Part shown: piece after piece, positions 42,626 through 44,046 of the stretch | Position numbering within the stretch: the stretch's first letter is position 1 | Layout of the letters: each line of letters opens with the position of its first letter | The notes under the pieces: model-generated | Told to the model about the DNA's origin: nothing | The model's input: the letters and a program-made list of their open reading frames with translations, nothing else | The model's database searches: none | Made by a program: the position numbers and the translations under genes | DNA from: Clostridia bacterium | GTDB lineage: Bacteria > Bacillota > Clostridia > Oscillospirales > Acutalibacteraceae | Direction: 5' to 3' | NCBI GenBank assembly: GCA_017518415.1 | Contig: JAFWVC010000109.1 | Coordinates: forward strand, 1-44,046 | Length of the DNA stretch: 44,046 nt

Positions 42626-42646
42626 GCAGCGGGCACAGCCCGCTGC
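42626..42646 (-). terminator. Hairpin between the small peptide gene and the aldolase gene
   Basis: Perfect 8-bp arms GCAGCGGG/CCCGCTGC with a 5-base loop, followed on the minus strand only by TTT. It may partly terminate or process the transcript between the two genes. Confidence 0.45.
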
Positions 42647-42655
42647 CGCGCATGG

Positions 42656-42778
42656 TTACCGGAGACCGCCGAAACCGGGACCGCCGTTGCCTTCCGCCCC
42701 GTTGTTGATCAGGCTGGTGGTGATCAGTTCCTCTGTATCAAACAGTTCAATAAAAAGGATCGGTTTCTCGTATTTCAT
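42656..42778 (-). CDS. Small Gly/Asn-rich peptide (40 aa, unknown)
   Basis: 40 residues: a charged, hydrophobic front part (MKYEKPILFIELFDTEEL), ITTSLINN, and a Gly-rich tail (GAEGNGGPGFGGLR). The MKYEKPxLxIxxF...D/E..ITTS...Gly-rich layout is one I have often seen in short hypothetical proteins of gut Clostridia; it has no assigned function that I know of. AGGGGAAG lies upstream of the ATG, and a consensus sigma-A promoter at 42812-42840 serves this gene. The leader-plus-Gly-rich-core layout recalls a peptide precursor, but no modification or export enzyme is adjacent, and no cysteine is present. Confidence 0.72.
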   Translation of the reverse strand: MKYEKPILFIELFDTEELITTSLINNGAEGNGGPGFGGLR

Positions 42779-42811
42779 CCTGCGCTTCCCCTTTTTTATT
42801 TTGTTATTACA

Positions 42812-42840
42812 ATCATAACGCATGCAGTACAGCCTGTCAA
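42812..42840 (-). promoter_or_regulatory. Sigma-A promoter of the small peptide gene
   Basis: Perfect TTGACA (42835-42840) and TATGAT (42812-42817) with a 17-base spacer on the minus strand, right after the terminator of the hemolysin III-type gene. It gives the small ORF its own strong start. Confidence 0.78.
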
Positions 42841-42841
42841 G

Positions 42842-42873
42842 AAAAAAATGATCCGCCCGGCCGGGCGGATCAT
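42842..42873 (-). terminator. Terminator of the hemolysin III-type gene
   Basis: A perfect 13-bp palindrome (42848-42873) is followed on the minus strand by a run of T (42842-42848). Its first base touches the stop codon of the upstream gene. Confidence 0.85.
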
Positions 42874-43544
42874 CACAGCACGTATCCCAGAATGCACACG
42901 GCCTGCAGTACGCTGCCGACGTCGACAAATATATGAAAGACGGTATGAAAGATCGGCTTTTTCTTTCCGACGCCGTACAACAGCGCCCCGACGGTATAGC
43001 TGACGCCGCCGGCCAACAGCCAGGCAAACCCGGCCACGCCGAGCGCCTCGATTGTCGGCCGCAGAATACCCAGCACACACCAGCCCAGCCCGATATAGCA
43101 CGCCATAGAAAGTACTTTGTATTTTTTGAGATCGATCGCGGTGAAGGCGGCCGCGCCGAGCGCCAGCCCCCACTCCACCCCGAACACCGTCCAGGCGGCG
43201 GCCGGATGCGCCGGCCGGATCGCGCACAGAAGGATGGGAGTATAGGTGCCGGCGATCAAGAAATAAATGGTGCAGTGGTCTATGACCTGCATCACCTTTT
43301 TGCCCCGGCACGGACGCAATCCGTGATATACGCTGGACACCGCGTACAGGCACAGCATCGATGCGCCGTACACGGCGCCGGACACAATGCCCCACACGTT
43401 GTGCCGGAAGCAGGAAAGCAGCACCGCCCACAGCAGCACGACCACGCCGATGCCGCCGCCGACGATGTGGGTGATCATGTTGGCGCACTCTTCTTTTTTG
43501 CTATACGCGGGCAGCACACGGTCCCGCAGCGGTGTTCTGGACAT
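42873..43544 (-). CDS. Hemolysin III/PAQR-family membrane protein
   Basis: 223 residues with seven hydrophobic helices. Conserved metal-site segments are SSVYHGLRP (His in helix 2), IDHCTIYFLIAGTYTPILL and HTVFHIFVDVGSVLQAV near the C-terminus, matching the HlyIII/YqfA/PAQR family, a group of membrane hydrolase-like proteins (ceramidase-related fold). Its activity in bacteria is mostly unknown; the hemolysin name is historical. Start ATG 43544 with GGAGGGG upstream; a GTG-type extension to 43580 is possible. It ends on the terminator at 42842-42873. Confidence 0.88.
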   Translation of the reverse strand: MSRTPLRDRVLPAYSKKEECANMITHIVGGGIGVVVLLWAVLLSCFRHNVWGIVSGAVYGASMLCLYAVSSVYHGLRPCRGKKVMQVIDHCTIYFLIAGTYTPILLCAIRPAHPAAAWTVFGVEWGLALGAAAFTAIDLKKYKVLSMACYIGLGWCVLGILRPTIEALGVAGFAWLLAGGVSYTVGALLYGVGKKKPIFHTVFHIFVDVGSVLQAVCILGYVL

Positions 43545-43671
43545 ATTCGTTTTCCCCTCCGTGTGTCCATCATACCGCACACCGCCCGCCGGGGCAACCT
43601 ACGGCCGGCAAGCGGGCCTCTACTCTCCCCCGCACCGGCAGTAGAAGCCGCACGGCGCCTCTCTACCGACG

Positions 43672-43705
43672 AAAAAAAGCCCGGAGAGCGGCTGTTCTCC
43701 GGGCT
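43672..43705 (-). terminator. Terminator of the transaldolase gene
   Basis: A 10-bp stem (43678-43687 with 43696-43705) is followed on the minus strand by a T-run (43672-43678). It lies 20 bases after the transaldolase stop. Confidence 0.8.
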
Positions 43706-43724
43706 TTTGGGGGAATACTCTGTT

Positions 43725-44046
43725 TTATTTCGGCACCTTTTCCCAATCTTTCAGGAAGCCGTCCACCGCGCGGGCGGTGTTGGGGTTGGTCGCCATCTGC
43801 ATGATGACCTTAAAGGGCATCGTCGCAACGTCCACACCCATCTTGGCCAGCTCGACCACGTGTACCGGGTGGCGCACCGAAGCGGCCACGATCTTGGTTT
43901 TGATCCCCTGGGCGTCAAAGATCTCGCGGATCTCGGCCGCCAGATCCAGACCGTTTTCGCCGATGTCGTCCAGACGGCCGACGAACGGCGCCACGTAAGA
44001 CGCGCCGGCGTTGGCGGCGAGAATCGCCTGCGGGGCGGAGAAGATC
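43725..44046 (-). CDS. Transaldolase / fructose-6-phosphate aldolase family (partial, N-terminus outside window)
   Basis: Only the last 106 residues are in the window; the frame runs on through the right edge as [27 protein letters not shown], the typical end of the short transaldolase (TalC/FSA) family. [33 protein letters not shown] follows. The Schiff-base lysine lies upstream outside the window. Acts in the non-oxidative pentose phosphate pathway or as a fructose-6-phosphate aldolase; the two subfamilies cannot be told apart from this part. Confidence 0.9.
   Translation of the reverse strand, partial: IFSAPQAILAANAGASYVAPFVGRLDDIGENGLDLAAEIREIFDAQGIKTKIVAASVRHPVHVVELAKMGVDVATMPFKVIMQMATNPNTARAVDGFLKDWEKVPK

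Overview
The window looks like a chromosomal segment of a moderately GC-rich, endospore-forming Firmicute of class Clostridia, probably an Oscillospirales/Ruminococcaceae-type anaerobe. This rests on gene content: a complete spoIIIAA-AH operon, yunB, the ctsR-mcsA-mcsB-clpC stress operon, an ispH-rpsA fusion, asp23-nusB-exonuclease VII-ispA-dxs-nadK-argR-recN, a SipW-type signal peptidase and an M-box riboswitch. I cannot name the species. No rRNA, tRNA, insertion sequence, phage gene or CRISPR array was seen.

Layout. (1) 1-2415, minus: sipW-type signal peptidase, two proteins with SipW-like export signals and a partial secreted protein, behind a consensus sigma-A promoter. (2) 2541-5938, plus: M-box riboswitch, a 28-codon leader ORF, mgtE, pssA and psd. 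(3) 5953-18495, minus: one gene string from the asp23 promoter: asp23, nusB, a TsaD paralogue, xseA, xseB, ispA, dxs, nadK, argR, recN, a GH28-like beta-helix protein and an LtaS-like sulfatase. (4) 18507-23304, minus: spoIIIAA-AH, the mother-cell channel parts of the SpoIIIA-SpoIIQ feeding tube. (5) 23353-27691, minus: an FAD oxidoreductase, yunB and ligA. (6) 27739-33301, minus: RpiR-family regulator, BaiN-like flavoprotein, cmk, plsC and the ispH-rpsA fusion. (7) 33326-36354: a minus operon (DUF5685, J-domain protein, six-helix membrane protein) divergent from a plus-strand XRE regulator whose leader looks like an attenuator. (8) 36366-40909, minus: ctsR-mcsA-mcsB-clpC under tandem CtsR boxes, with clpC broken by an in-frame TAA. 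(9) 40993-44046: maf (+), then class II aldolase, a 40-aa Gly/Asn-rich peptide gene with its own promoter, a hemolysin III-type membrane protein and a partial transaldolase (all -).

Functional themes: phospholipid synthesis (pssA, psd, plsC), isoprenoid synthesis (dxs, ispA, ispH), DNA repair (recN, xseAB, ligA), sporulation, protein-quality control by arginine phosphorylation and ClpC, and magnesium homeostasis. Most genes are ordinary core genes. The points most worth a second look are the clpC ochre codon, the Gly-rich small peptide, the mgtE leader ORF, the XRE leader attenuator, the internal ribosome-binding site inside ispH-rpsA, and the SipW export cluster.
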